From positions 1-64,000 of the forward strand of contig JAPOWH010000003.1 in assembly GCA_026707735.1 (NCBI GenBank): a stretch of 64,000 nucleotides of DNA. Reading direction: 5' to 3'. Of this stretch, positions 55,477 to 64,000 are shown piece by piece (position 1 is the first letter of the stretch; each line of letters opens with the position of its first letter). The notes beneath the pieces are model-generated. The model did not search any database. It saw only the letters and a list, made by a program, of their open reading frames with translations, and was not told the origin of the DNA. Origin of the DNA: Gammaproteobacteria bacterium. GTDB taxonomy: Bacteria; Pseudomonadota; Gammaproteobacteria; Pseudomonadales; Azotimanducaceae. Both the position numbers and the translations under genes were made by a program.

Positions 55477-56687
55477 TCAGTGGAAACCTGCGACGTCAAC
55501 ACAGCGCCCATTTCGACGAGTCTATCCACTTCTTGATCGGATTTCTCTAGTATGGATTTAAGAATCTCGCGACTGTCGGCGCCAACGTCAGGTGCTCGTC
55601 GCGGTGTCCGTTTTGCTTCGTTGTCGATCTGTAGCGGATTCATGACCGTACGTGTGTAATCTTCGCCGGGGTCTCCTGTTTCCACAATCATTTCGTTGGC
55701 AACGGCTTGGGGGTCGTCCACGACGCTTCCATTTGGCGTGGCCCAGCTATGTGTTATTTCGAACTCCTCCAACTTAGCTAGCGCTTCTCCTATTTCCATT
55801 GACCCCAATATCTCCTGCACCATTGCAATCAACGCATGTCGGTTTTGAATGAGTGTTCTCAGGTCGACAAACCTCTCGTCCTCGAGCCACTCTGGATGGG
55901 CGAGAGCTTTCGCCAACTGTGGCCACTCGCGGTCAGCATTAATTACAGTGAATAGGATGTAGTGCCCATCTTTGGTCTGGTACACGTGGTTGAACGGGTT
56001 GTGTACCCCTCGGTTCTGTTTTCGAAGCGAGACATCTGTTCCAGATAGAACGCCTTGCAGTAGCATTCCGTTTGACCAGATGCCATTGGCAAGCAGTGAC
56101 GTCGCAACATAAGCTCCTCTGCCGGTCCGTTCTCTTCTATAGAGTGCTGCGACAATTGCTCCAAAGAGTGCCAATGCGGTCGCATGGTCGCCCATGCCGG
56201 GAGGAGACGTAGAAGGCGTTACGTCCGGACCACGTACAAAATCCATCATTCCGCTCCGCGCCCACCATGAGCTGGCGTCAAACGCCCGCTTGGCTACGTG
56301 CGGACCTTTGGTGCCGTAACCAGAAACATGTGCATAGATGATTCTGGGATTGATTTGCTTGAGTCGCTCGTATTCGTACTCGTACTTCTCTACCTGATCG
56401 CCAATGAAATTCGTTACGAATACGTCCGCATGTCGAACGAGCTCGTGAACGACCTCCCTCGCTTGTGGTTTTGTAATGTCGAGAGCCAGACTTTGCTTGT
56501 TTCGGGAGGTGAGTAGCCAGTTGTAATCGATGTGCCAGGCACCCTTCAAGGTTCGGTAGCGGTCTCCCCCTGGAGGTTCGATCTTGACTACGCGAGCTCC
56601 ATAGTCTCCCAAGACAGTTGCCGCACCCGGACCGGCAAGAAAGGTTGCCGCATCTATGACCAGCAGGTCTTCAAACAGGTAGTCGAT
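55473..56687 (-). CDS. CoA-transferase, family III (CaiB/BaiF); no standard start codon
   Basis: This is a class III CoA-transferase, which moves CoA between carboxylic acids; G-D-Y-G-A-R-V-V-K-I-E-P-P-G-G-D-R-Y-R is the N-terminal family motif. The first usual start codon in frame is a TTG at 56612. However, the frame is open for about 33 more codons upstream, which encode the expected N-terminal core (D-L-L-V-I-D-A-A-T-F-L-A-G-P-G-A-A-T). No ATG, GTG or TTG lies there. An ATC at 56685-56687 has GGAG 9 bases upstream and is a candidate start. Loss of the original start, or a frameshift from an ATG in another frame, is the alternative. Overlaps the LLM gene. Confidence 0.78.
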   Translation of the reverse strand: MDYLFEDLLVIDAATFLAGPGAATVLGDYGARVVKIEPPGGDRYRTLKGAWHIDYNWLLTSRNKQSLALDITKPQAREVVHELVRHADVFVTNFIGDQVEKYEYEYERLKQINPRIIYAHVSGYGTKGPHVAKRAFDASSWWARSGMMDFVRGPDVTPSTSPPGMGDHATALALFGAIVAALYRRERTGRGAYVATSLLANGIWSNGMLLQGVLSGTDVSLRKQNRGVHNPFNHVYQTKDGHYILFTVINADREWPQLAKALAHPEWLEDERFVDLRTLIQNRHALIAMVQEILGSMEIGEALAKLEEFEITHSWATPNGSVVDDPQAVANEMIVETGDPGEDYTRTVMNPLQIDNEAKRTPRRAPDVGADSREILKSILEKSDQEVDRLVEMGAVLTSQVSTD

Positions 56688-56863
56688 GTCGCGATTCTCC
56701 GATGGATCTGCCTACACAATTAGATGATAGGGACATGCTGCTTGACGTATTGGGCTATCCGGGAGTCAAACACGAGGCGCGGCTGCCCGCACTCCCAATA
56801 CCATCGAACCCTCCGTGCCACTTCGGGGAGTGTGCGCCAATCTATAGTTAGAGATCAGTGCCC

Positions 56864-57514
56864 CTAGAGATCCAAGGCACCGACTTCACGACCATTCAGA
56901 AATTTGACAACCAATCGGGTTGCTTCGATTTCGACGATTTTGCGGGGCGTGCTGGTTAGACCTTCTCGCTCGACGCCCTTAACGACGCCGATCACAACAT
57001 ACTCGACCTGGCGCGATTCCTGCAGGTCGTTGGCAAGTTGTCTTGCTGTCTCGAGTGGTACAGGAAGCTCCGACATCTCTTCGGCATTGCTGATCTTGAC
57101 GTCGTATCCTTGCTCGTAAGTGATATACGGCACGTCGCCCACGTCGACAGGAAAAGCCTGCCGATCGAAATCGTATTCAGACAACTGCCTGCCGGCAATC
57201 GTTAGCGAAACGGTTTGCGCTGCGTCTACTTTGCTCAGTTTCTCTTTGATTTGTGGTTTGAGCTCTTGAATTATGTCGTAGCGTGTGAACTCTTCCTTTG
57301 CATCACGAAACTCCTCCGACATGGCATATGCAAACACTTCGTCATTAGCCTTCTCGGGTGCACGCGACTCGTAGAGAAAGACCACATTTTCGTCATTGAG
57401 CGGCAGCGGCTCGTCTTCCGCATCATTCGCTTGGGCAAGTCCGATACATGGACTGAGGAACACGAGGAAAGCACCTAGGAGCGCTGTAGATGAGAAACGG
57501 GATGGTGTCAGCAT
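56864..57514 (-). CDS. Secreted protein, unknown function
   Basis: The 216-residue product starts at ATG 57514 with a good signal peptide: basic R, hydrophobic stretch A-L-L-G-A-F-L-V-F-L, cleavage near L-A-Q-A. The mature domain contains repeated acidic and aromatic beta-like segments, e.g. V-V-I-G-V-V-K-G-V, and no recognisable family. The frame is open to 57703, but the extra part lacks export character. It stands alone between divergent neighbours and is likely a periplasmic protein. Confidence 0.62.
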   Translation of the reverse strand: MLTPSRFSSTALLGAFLVFLSPCIGLAQANDAEDEPLPLNDENVVFLYESRAPEKANDEVFAYAMSEEFRDAKEEFTRYDIIQELKPQIKEKLSKVDAAQTVSLTIAGRQLSEYDFDRQAFPVDVGDVPYITYEQGYDVKISNAEEMSELPVPLETARQLANDLQESRQVEYVVIGVVKGVEREGLTSTPRKIVEIEATRLVVKFLNGREVGALDL

Positions 57515-57874
57515 CGGAAATCCAGATCTTGTAGTTGATTGCGTTTTGCAGGGCACATTAGACCAAAAATTCAATAAGTTAAGGGTAGTTCTGCCCGCTA
57601 GGTGAGTTGAGTCGTACACATTTTGGCAGTTTGGGTAGGCGCAAGTACTGCTTGTGCCCGCGAAACTGAGCGGACAGTCGGCACCCCTACAATGTTGCTT
57701 CACTCAGTTACAGCAAAGAGATGTGAGAGTGCTCGCCACGATCTCGCTGTTGGACTTTGAACGCAAATTTGTTGATCGATGCGCCTCACGCCCATAGCAA
57801 TCAATTTCAAACAGATGCTAGGAATTGTTCGAATTAACGCCACCCTGGGACGGTGTTCAACCAACTTCTGAAGC
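57515..57874. other. Divergent intergenic region
   Basis: The 360 bases lie between the secreted-protein gene and the acyl-CoA ligase gene. The frame of the left gene stays open to 57703 but is not protein-like. The middle is partly A+T rich and probably holds promoters for both directions, but no site is clear enough to mark. Confidence 0.35.
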
Positions 57875-59425
57875 ATGTACCCGGGCTACCATTCAGAAAG
57901 GACTCCGGCCAAACCAGCCGCGGTGCTGGCCCACACGGGTGAGACTCTGACCTATAAGGAACTCGACGACCGATCCAATCAGCTCGCGCGATATCTCCAC
58001 GACTGCGGTTTGCGGCGTGGCGACCACATTTCACTCTTTGCGGACAACGTGCTGGCATATTTTGAGATTGCATGGGCGGCTTTTCGGTCGGGTCTTTACA
58101 TAACCACGATCAATCGCTATCTGACCGTAGATGAAGTTTCGTACTTGATCAACGACAGCGGCTCCAAGGCGATCTTTGCGAGTGGAGCGCTTCAAGGTGT
58201 GGTGGAAGAGCTATTGCCTCTCATTCGCAATTGCCCGATCCGCGTAATGTTCGCTTCACACTTAGTAGGTTGGGAATCGTACGAAGAAATACTCTCCACT
58301 TACGAAGCTGCACCCTTGGATGAGCAGTGGATTGGAGGGTCAATGCTCTACAGTTCGGGCACGACAGGTCGACCCAAAGGGATCATTCGAGATCTTCCCG
58401 AATATCAGGTAACTCAACTGCCGCCCCCTTCTGGGGAGCCATCGCCTCCTTATGGATTCAATCACGACACCGTCTACCTGTCGCCAGCTCCTCTTTACCA
58501 CGCCGCGCCTTTTGGTTTCACGAACTCAATCTTGCGACTTGGCGGAACCGTAGTTGTCATGCCGCGCTTCGATGCCGAGGAGTCATTGAATTACATCGAA
58601 CAGTATCAAGTGACTCACAGCCAATGGGTACCCACGATGTTTGTCAGAATGTTGAAACTCCCCGAAGAGATGAGGCATCGCTACGACCTATCCAGCCATC
58701 GATGCGCCATTCATGCTGCCGCTCCCTGTCCAGTGGACGTGAAACAAAGAATGATCGAATGGTGGGGGCCGATCCTAGACGAATACTATGCAGGCACGGA
58801 AGGCAATGGATCCACTCGAATCGGCAGCGAAGAGTGGTTGGAGCACCCCGGCTCTGTGGGAAAAACAGCTTCCGGGACAGTTCATATCTGCGACGAAGAG
58901 GGCAACGAGCTTCCTGCTAGACAGCCCGGGATCGTCTATTTTGAGCAAGAGCGAGTCGGTTATCGCTATCACAACGCACCCGGCAAGACACGAGAAGCTC
59001 ACCACCCCACCCACAACAATTGGACTGCCCTGGGAGACATCGGCTACTTGGACGAACAGGGCTACCTCTACCTCACTGATCGAAAAAGCTTCATGATCGT
59101 TTCCGGCGGTGTGAATATCTATCCTCAGGAGATTGAAAATGCCTACATTCTTCATCCAAAGGTCTTGGACATTGCAGTGTTTGGTGTTCCGAACGAAGAC
59201 TTCGGTGAAGAGGTCAAAGCAGTTGTGCAACTTGTGGACGGATTCGCGGGCGGACGCGAGATTGAAGAAGAGCTAATCGAATTTGGACGTGAGAAAATAG
59301 CCAATTTCATGATTCCAAAGTCGATTGATTTCATTGAGGAAATGCCACGATTGCCAACAGGAAAGCTGTACAAGCGACTCTTGCGAGACCGGTACTGGGG
59401 AAAGCACGATTCCCGCATAATTTAG
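57875..59425 (+). CDS. AMP-binding acyl-CoA synthetase (long-chain type)
   Basis: The 516-residue enzyme has the adenylate-forming signatures: L-Y-S-S-G-T-T-G-R-P-K-G (ATP-binding P-loop-like), Y-A-G-T-E-G-N-G, G-D-I-G-Y-L-D-E-Q-G-Y-L-Y-L-T-D-R-K and the final P-T-G-K-L-Y-K-R with the catalytic Lys. It activates a carboxylic acid with ATP and CoA. Fatty acids or aromatic/alicyclic acids are all possible. No other catabolic gene is linked directly, but CoA-using genes lie on both sides within 3-4 kb. The start at 57875 is the first ATG in frame. Confidence 0.9.
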   Translation: MYPGYHSERTPAKPAAVLAHTGETLTYKELDDRSNQLARYLHDCGLRRGDHISLFADNVLAYFEIAWAAFRSGLYITTINRYLTVDEVSYLINDSGSKAIFASGALQGVVEELLPLIRNCPIRVMFASHLVGWESYEEILSTYEAAPLDEQWIGGSMLYSSGTTGRPKGIIRDLPEYQVTQLPPPSGEPSPPYGFNHDTVYLSPAPLYHAAPFGFTNSILRLGGTVVVMPRFDAEESLNYIEQYQVTHSQWVPTMFVRMLKLPEEMRHRYDLSSHRCAIHAAAPCPVDVKQRMIEWWGPILDEYYAGTEGNGSTRIGSEEWLEHPGSVGKTASGTVHICDEEGNELPARQPGIVYFEQERVGYRYHNAPGKTREAHHPTHNNWTALGDIGYLDEQGYLYLTDRKSFMIVSGGVNIYPQEIENAYILHPKVLDIAVFGVPNEDFGEEVKAVVQLVDGFAGGREIEEELIEFGREKIANFMIPKSIDFIEEMPRLPTGKLYKRLLRDRYWGKHDSRII

Positions 59426-59460
59426 ATTCAAAACGCCCAACTGACCCTTAGTCAACGCCA

Positions 59461-61479
59461 GTGCAAAAAGAAAAGTTCGAGCTAGCTGCCGACTACTCGC
59501 CCGCCGGTGATCAACCAGCGGCCATCGAGTCGCTAACGCATGGCATCGAGGATGGGTACGTCCACCAGACGTTGCTTGGGGTGACTGGTTCGGGCAAGAC
59601 GTTCACCATGGCCAATGTGATTCAGAGCCTGCAGCGACCGACGTTGGTTCTGGCTCATAACAAGACGCTGGCAGCACAGCTCTATGGCGAATTTCGTGAG
59701 TTCTTCCCGAAGAATGCCGTCGAGTACTTCGTGTCCTACTACGATTACTACCAGCCGGAAGCGTACGTGCCATCCACTGACGTCTACATCGAGAAAGATG
59801 CGTCGATCAACGATCACATCGAGCAGATGCGATTGTCGGCTACTAAGGCGCTTATGCAACGCAGGGACACGATTATCGTCGCATCGGTGTCTGCAATCTA
59901 CGGATTGGGAGATCCTGGATCCTATCTGAAGATGGTCTTGCATTTGGACCGCGGCGACCGTGCCGATCAGCGATACATCTTGAATCGACTGGCATTGCTT
60001 CAATACACCCGGAATGACGCAGTTTTTCAGCGAGGAACATACCGTGTACGGGGCGACGTCATCGATGTGTATCCTGCCGAATCGGAAAAGGAAGCCGTTC
60101 GAATTGAGCTGTTCGACGACGTAATTGAGAGTCTGTGCACATTCGATCCTCTCACTGGAGCGATAGTCAATACTGTTCCTCGCTACACGGTCTTTCCCAA
60201 GTCACATTACGTTACGCCAATGGAACGAGTCCACTCGGTATTGGGAGACATTCAAAAGGAACTTGAAGAGCGCTTGGAGTATCTGAAGTCTGCAAACAAG
60301 CTAGTCGAGGCCCAGAGACTAGAACAGCGAACCCTTTACGACCTAGAGATGATTAGAGAACTTGGATTTTGTAGCGGGATCGAAAATTATTCACGGTATC
60401 TGTCTGGACGTGAGCCCGGCGAGCCTCCGCCAACGCTGTTCGAGTATCTGCCAACAGACGCCATCCTATTCATTGATGAATCGCATGTGACCATTCCTCA
60501 ACTTGGGGCGATGTATCGAGGGGACAGGTCGCGTAAAGAAACTCTGGTGGAGTATGGATTTAGGCTGCCCTCAGCGCTTGACAACCGACCCTTGCGGTTT
60601 GACGAGTGGGAGGAATTAGCGCCTCAGATGATTTTTGTATCTGCGACGCCAGGCAACTACGAAGCTGAGTATTCAGCGCAGACCGTGGAGCAAGTGGTAC
60701 GACCAACTGGCCTTGTCGATCCTCACGTGGAAGTCTTGCCAGCCACCTCTCAGGTGGACGACTTGCTACAACAAATACACGACACGGTTAATGCGGGCGA
60801 ACGCGTGCTGGTAACCACACTGACAAAGCGCATGGCTGAGGATCTTACAGAGTATCTAGACGGCAATGGCATTCGAGTTCGCTACTTGCACTCGGACATC
60901 GATACCGTTGAGCGGGTAGAAATCATTCGCGACCTGAGATTGGGTGAGTTTGATGTTCTCGTTGGGATCAATCTCCTTCGAGAGGGTCTAGACATGCCCG
61001 AGGTCTCTTTAGTGGCCGTGTTGGATGCCGACAAGGAAGGGTTCCTGCGCGCCGATCGGTCACTCATTCAGACCATCGGTCGCGCTGCACGAAACATCAA
61101 TGGTCGTGCAATTCTCTACGCGGACGTGATCACTGGTTCCATGCAGCGTGCTATGGACGAAACCAACCGACGTCGGGGGAAACAAATCGCTTTCAATGAT
61201 GAACATGGAATCACTCCGGAGTCCGTTACTAAGGATGTCGCTGATGTGATGGAGGGAGCACGATCAGCTCGCGCTGGCAGACGCAGGGAGAAAAATCGAG
61301 ACCAACGGACTGTCCATCCAATAATCGAAAGTCCCCTGGATCCCAACGACGCGCGCAAGCTGCTGAAGGAACTTGAGCGTCGGATGCACAAGCATGCGGA
61401 ACAGCTCGAATTCGAGGAAGCAGCGGTCATTAGGGATGAAATAGCTGAAATAAAGCGAGCAGCATTTGTTATTGCTTAG
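59461..61479 (+). CDS. uvrB: UvrABC excision nuclease subunit B
   Basis: The 672-residue protein is UvrB. The helicase-like N-terminus has Walker A G-V-T-G-S-G-K-T (residues 40-47), then the [10 protein letters not shown] beta-hairpin entry, F-I-D-E-S-H (Walker B), conserved motifs [14 protein letters not shown] and Q-T-I-G-R-A-A-R-N, and the C-terminal UVR domain that binds UvrC. It verifies and holds damaged DNA in nucleotide excision repair. Length is the usual one. The start is GTG without a strong ribosome site. It is followed by the tRNA-Val gene in opposite direction. Confidence 0.97.
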   Translation: MQKEKFELAADYSPAGDQPAAIESLTHGIEDGYVHQTLLGVTGSGKTFTMANVIQSLQRPTLVLAHNKTLAAQLYGEFREFFPKNAVEYFVSYYDYYQPEAYVPSTDVYIEKDASINDHIEQMRLSATKALMQRRDTIIVASVSAIYGLGDPGSYLKMVLHLDRGDRADQRYILNRLALLQYTRNDAVFQRGTYRVRGDVIDVYPAESEKEAVRIELFDDVIESLCTFDPLTGAIVNTVPRYTVFPKSHYVTPMERVHSVLGDIQKELEERLEYLKSANKLVEAQRLEQRTLYDLEMIRELGFCSGIENYSRYLSGREPGEPPPTLFEYLPTDAILFIDESHVTIPQLGAMYRGDRSRKETLVEYGFRLPSALDNRPLRFDEWEELAPQMIFVSATPGNYEAEYSAQTVEQVVRPTGLVDPHVEVLPATSQVDDLLQQIHDTVNAGERVLVTTLTKRMAEDLTEYLDGNGIRVRYLHSDIDTVERVEIIRDLRLGEFDVLVGINLLREGLDMPEVSLVAVLDADKEGFLRADRSLIQTIGRAARNINGRAILYADVITGSMQRAMDETNRRRGKQIAFNDEHGITPESVTKDVADVMEGARSARAGRRREKNRDQRTVHPIIESPLDPNDARKLLKELERRMHKHAEQLEFEEAAVIRDEIAEIKRAAFVIA

Positions 61480-61537
61480 TGCTGCGCCTAAATGAAAGCT
61501 GGACCTCGTCTCGCACGACACAAGAGAGAAAGGGGAT

Positions 61538-61614
61538 TGGTAGGCGCGATTGGACTTGAACCAACGACCCCCACCATGTCAAGGTGATGCTCTAGCCAGC
61601 TGAGCTACGCGCCT
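61538..61614 (-). tRNA. tRNA-Val (anticodon GAC)
   Basis: The minus strand folds into a standard cloverleaf of 77 bases including encoded CCA. The acceptor stem AGGCGCG/CGCGCCT is at the two ends. D-arm, anticodon stem TCACC/GGTGG with loop TTGACAT (anticodon GAC, valine), variable region and TTCAAGT loop in the T-arm are all present. The encoded CCA (61538-61540 complement) is typical of gammaproteobacteria. Confidence 0.95.
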
Positions 61615-61830
61615 ATAGATCGCCTATGGTACTCCAAGGCGAAACACCGGTCATACGTATGTAACTCCAATCTCTACGAGCGCAAGCTACTCTACGGGCT
61701 TGTAGTAAAATTCGCGCAACGGAAATTGGTCCATATCGAGATGCCTATGACAGAAAGCCCGCATACACAGATTTTTGTTGCAGATTATTCGATATTGATT
61801 AATGGATGTTCGAGCCAAACATACAACTAC

Positions 61831-61844
61831 GAGGAGAAGGTATT
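61831..61844 (+). promoter_or_regulatory. Ribosome site and AUU start of infC
   Basis: GAGGAG (61831-61836) is five bases before ATT (61842-61844), the probable start of IF-3. The ATG at 61806 in the same frame has no ribosome site. An AUU start is the known autoregulatory feature of infC in many bacteria: IF-3 rejects the weak start when it is abundant. Confidence 0.85.
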
Positions 61845-62411
61845 AGCAAGGCATCGGCGGTTTCCCGCTCTCAACGTCCGGCACTAAACGAGGAAATTGA
61901 CGCACTTCAGGTGCGTCTGATAGATAAGGAAGGCAATCAAGTGGGAGTGATCCCACGGTCTCGCGCATTGGAAGTGGCGCGAGACGATGGTTTGGACTTG
62001 GTAATGATTGCACCAAATGCTAGTCCGCCAGTCGTGAAGATCCTTGACTACAGCAAGCATGCTTTCGAGCGCAAGAAGCAGATCAATGCGAATAAGAAGC
62101 GGCAGAAAGGAACGCAGCTCAAGGAGATATGGCTACGGCCTAACACGAGAGAAGGTGATTACAACATCAAGATTCGCTCCGTCGAGCGATTTTTGGCTGA
62201 GGGAGACAAAGCCAAGATAACGCTGAAGTTCAGGGGCCGCGAGGTGTTGCACCCCGAGATTGGAATGGAAATGTTGGATAAGGTGGAAAAGGATCTGGCT
62301 GAGATCGCTACGGTCGAAATGCGACCTAAAGTGGAAGGAAAACAAATGGTCATGATTCTTGCTCCGCTTAGCAAGAAGGGAAAGGCGCAGCAGGCAAATG
62401 CCAAAGCTTAA
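61842..62411 (+). CDS. infC: Translation initiation factor IF-3, AUU start
   Basis: The 189-residue protein starts at ATT 61842 with Ile read as Met, then S-K-A-S-A-V. It has the IF-3 N-domain (L-N-E-E-I...[10 protein letters not shown]), the linker [15 protein letters not shown] and the C-domain ([10 protein letters not shown]). It binds the 30S subunit and checks start codons. It is first of infC-rpmI-rplT-pheS, a conserved cluster; thrS, which often precedes it, is not present, and uvrB and tRNA-Val stand there instead. Confidence 0.95.
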   Translation: MSKASAVSRSQRPALNEEIDALQVRLIDKEGNQVGVIPRSRALEVARDDGLDLVMIAPNASPPVVKILDYSKHAFERKKQINANKKRQKGTQLKEIWLRPNTREGDYNIKIRSVERFLAEGDKAKITLKFRGREVLHPEIGMEMLDKVEKDLAEIATVEMRPKVEGKQMVMILAPLSKKGKAQQANAKA

Positions 62412-62598
62412 GACACACCGCGGGGCGGCGAAACGTTTTCGTCGCACATCGACGGGCTACAAGCACAAACGAACAGGCAAGAATCACTTGCAAACCAAGA
62501 AATCGCAGCAACGCAAGCGTCAATTGCGCGGATTCAAGGCAGTGTCTCCGGGAGATACGGCCAAGCTAGACGCGCTGCTACCGTACGACGCACGATAG
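62398..62598 (+). CDS. rpmI: 50S ribosomal protein L35
   Basis: The 66-residue basic protein starts at ATG 62398 with the L35 motif [15 protein letters not shown]. It overlaps the end of infC by 14 bases, so translation is probably coupled. It is part of the large ribosomal subunit. A longer ORF from 62359 lies inside infC and is not the real start. Confidence 0.95.
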   Translation: MPKLKTHRGAAKRFRRTSTGYKHKRTGKNHLQTKKSQQRKRQLRGFKAVSPGDTAKLDALLPYDAR

Positions 62599-62613
62599 AC
62601 AGAAGGAAATTCA

Positions 62614-62973
62614 GTGCCAAGAGCGAGAAATAGCGTAGCTTCCCGTGCTCGTCGAAAGAAGGTCCTGAAACAGGCAAAGGGCTACTACGGTGCACGGAGT
62701 CGCACTTTCAAGGTGGCCAAGCAGGCGGTCATAAAAGCAGGTCAGTATGCGTACCGTGATCGTCGCCAGCGCAAGCGGCAGTTTCGCTCTCTTTGGATCA
62801 TGCGCATCAATGCTGCAGCCCGTCAAAATGGCATGACATATAGCCGTTTAATGGATGGACTAAAAAAGGCGTCCATCGACATTGACCGCAAGGTTCTTGC
62901 TGATCTGGCAGTCAATGAAACTGCAGCCTTTACTAGTTTGGTGAACGAAGCGAAAAACGCTCTGGCCGCCTAA
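62614..62973 (+). CDS. rplT: 50S ribosomal protein L20
   Basis: The 119-residue basic protein starts at GTG 62614 with AAGGAA about seven bases upstream. It has the L20 features [27 protein letters not shown] and [12 protein letters not shown]. It is an assembly protein of the 50S subunit and, in enterobacteria, a repressor of its own operon by binding the leader mRNA. Confidence 0.96.
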   Translation: MPRARNSVASRARRKKVLKQAKGYYGARSRTFKVAKQAVIKAGQYAYRDRRQRKRQFRSLWIMRINAAARQNGMTYSRLMDGLKKASIDIDRKVLADLAVNETAAFTSLVNEAKNALAA

Positions 62974-63073
62974 GCCAATCCTCGCGTTTTAAGCTGCTTC
63001 GTTGTACACGAATGATGAATCGTGCATTGCTAGCATTGCAACCGGCAATAGCCACTGCTGACCTCGTCGGTAG

Positions 63074-64000
<927 letters not shown>

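Noticed and set aside
61806-61841. ATG at 61806 as infC start
   Set aside because: It has no ribosome site, whereas GAGGAG is ideally spaced before the ATT at 61842, the known unusual start of this gene.

Overview
The window looks like chromosomal DNA of a Gram-negative, probably marine or host-associated gammaproteobacterium. Supporting signs are a TonB-dependent outer-membrane receptor, lipoprotein signals, a tRNA gene with encoded CCA, and an infC-rpmI-rplT-pheS block preceded by uvrB. Base composition is near 50% GC. The taxonomic placement is inference.

Layout. 1-5.7 kb: a helical-repeat lipoprotein, a decayed gene, a GMC dehydrogenase with its small subunit, and a secreted protein in an AT-rich patch. 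6-10 kb: two MaoC-like subunits plus an SDR, then an S9 peptidase. 10.4-14.7 kb: a leftward block with Cu/Zn SOD, a TauD-type dioxygenase, a small lipoprotein and two acyl-CoA dehydrogenases. 15-22.7 kb: an alpha/beta hydrolase, an LLM oxidoreductase with a crotonase, a D-aminoacylase-type amidohydrolase with an unusual three-arm leader, an ArsC-like protein, a second LLM enzyme and class I fructose-bisphosphate aldolase. 23-30 kb: small unknown genes, then a leftward run of SDR, TPP enzyme, sulfatase and isoprenylcysteine methyltransferase-like protein, divergent from a choline-dehydrogenase-like GMC enzyme. 30-36 kb: an exported M14 carboxypeptidase fused to an argininosuccinate-lyase-like enzyme, followed by a TonB receptor. 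36-38.3 kb: a third LLM enzyme, a small membrane protein and a YbjQ protein ending at a clear terminator.

38.3-50.9 kb is the most unusual part. It holds three tandem paralogues of about 1,160-1,190 residues. Each joins an ABC-2-like permease half to a large extracytoplasmic domain resembling an M1 aminopeptidase without the zinc motif, ending in a golvesin-like beta domain. A DUF4143-type ATPase gene lies between copies 2 and 3 in the opposite orientation, and its leader and start codon are covered by a 35-bp palindrome. No ABC ATPase gene is visible.

51-59.4 kb: a second TPP enzyme, an orphan PD-(D/E)XK-like protein, a CoA-transferase (no canonical start codon) overlapping a fourth LLM enzyme, a secreted unknown, and an acyl-CoA ligase. 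59.4-64 kb is core information processing: uvrB, tRNA-Val, infC with an AUU start, rpmI, rplT and the 5' part of pheS, which runs off the window.

Most of the window reads as scattered small-molecule catabolism: CoA ligase, CoA transferase, acyl-CoA dehydrogenases, hydratase-like proteins, four flavin monooxygenase-like enzymes, two GMC oxidoreductases and a dioxygenase. Substrates cannot be named from sequence.
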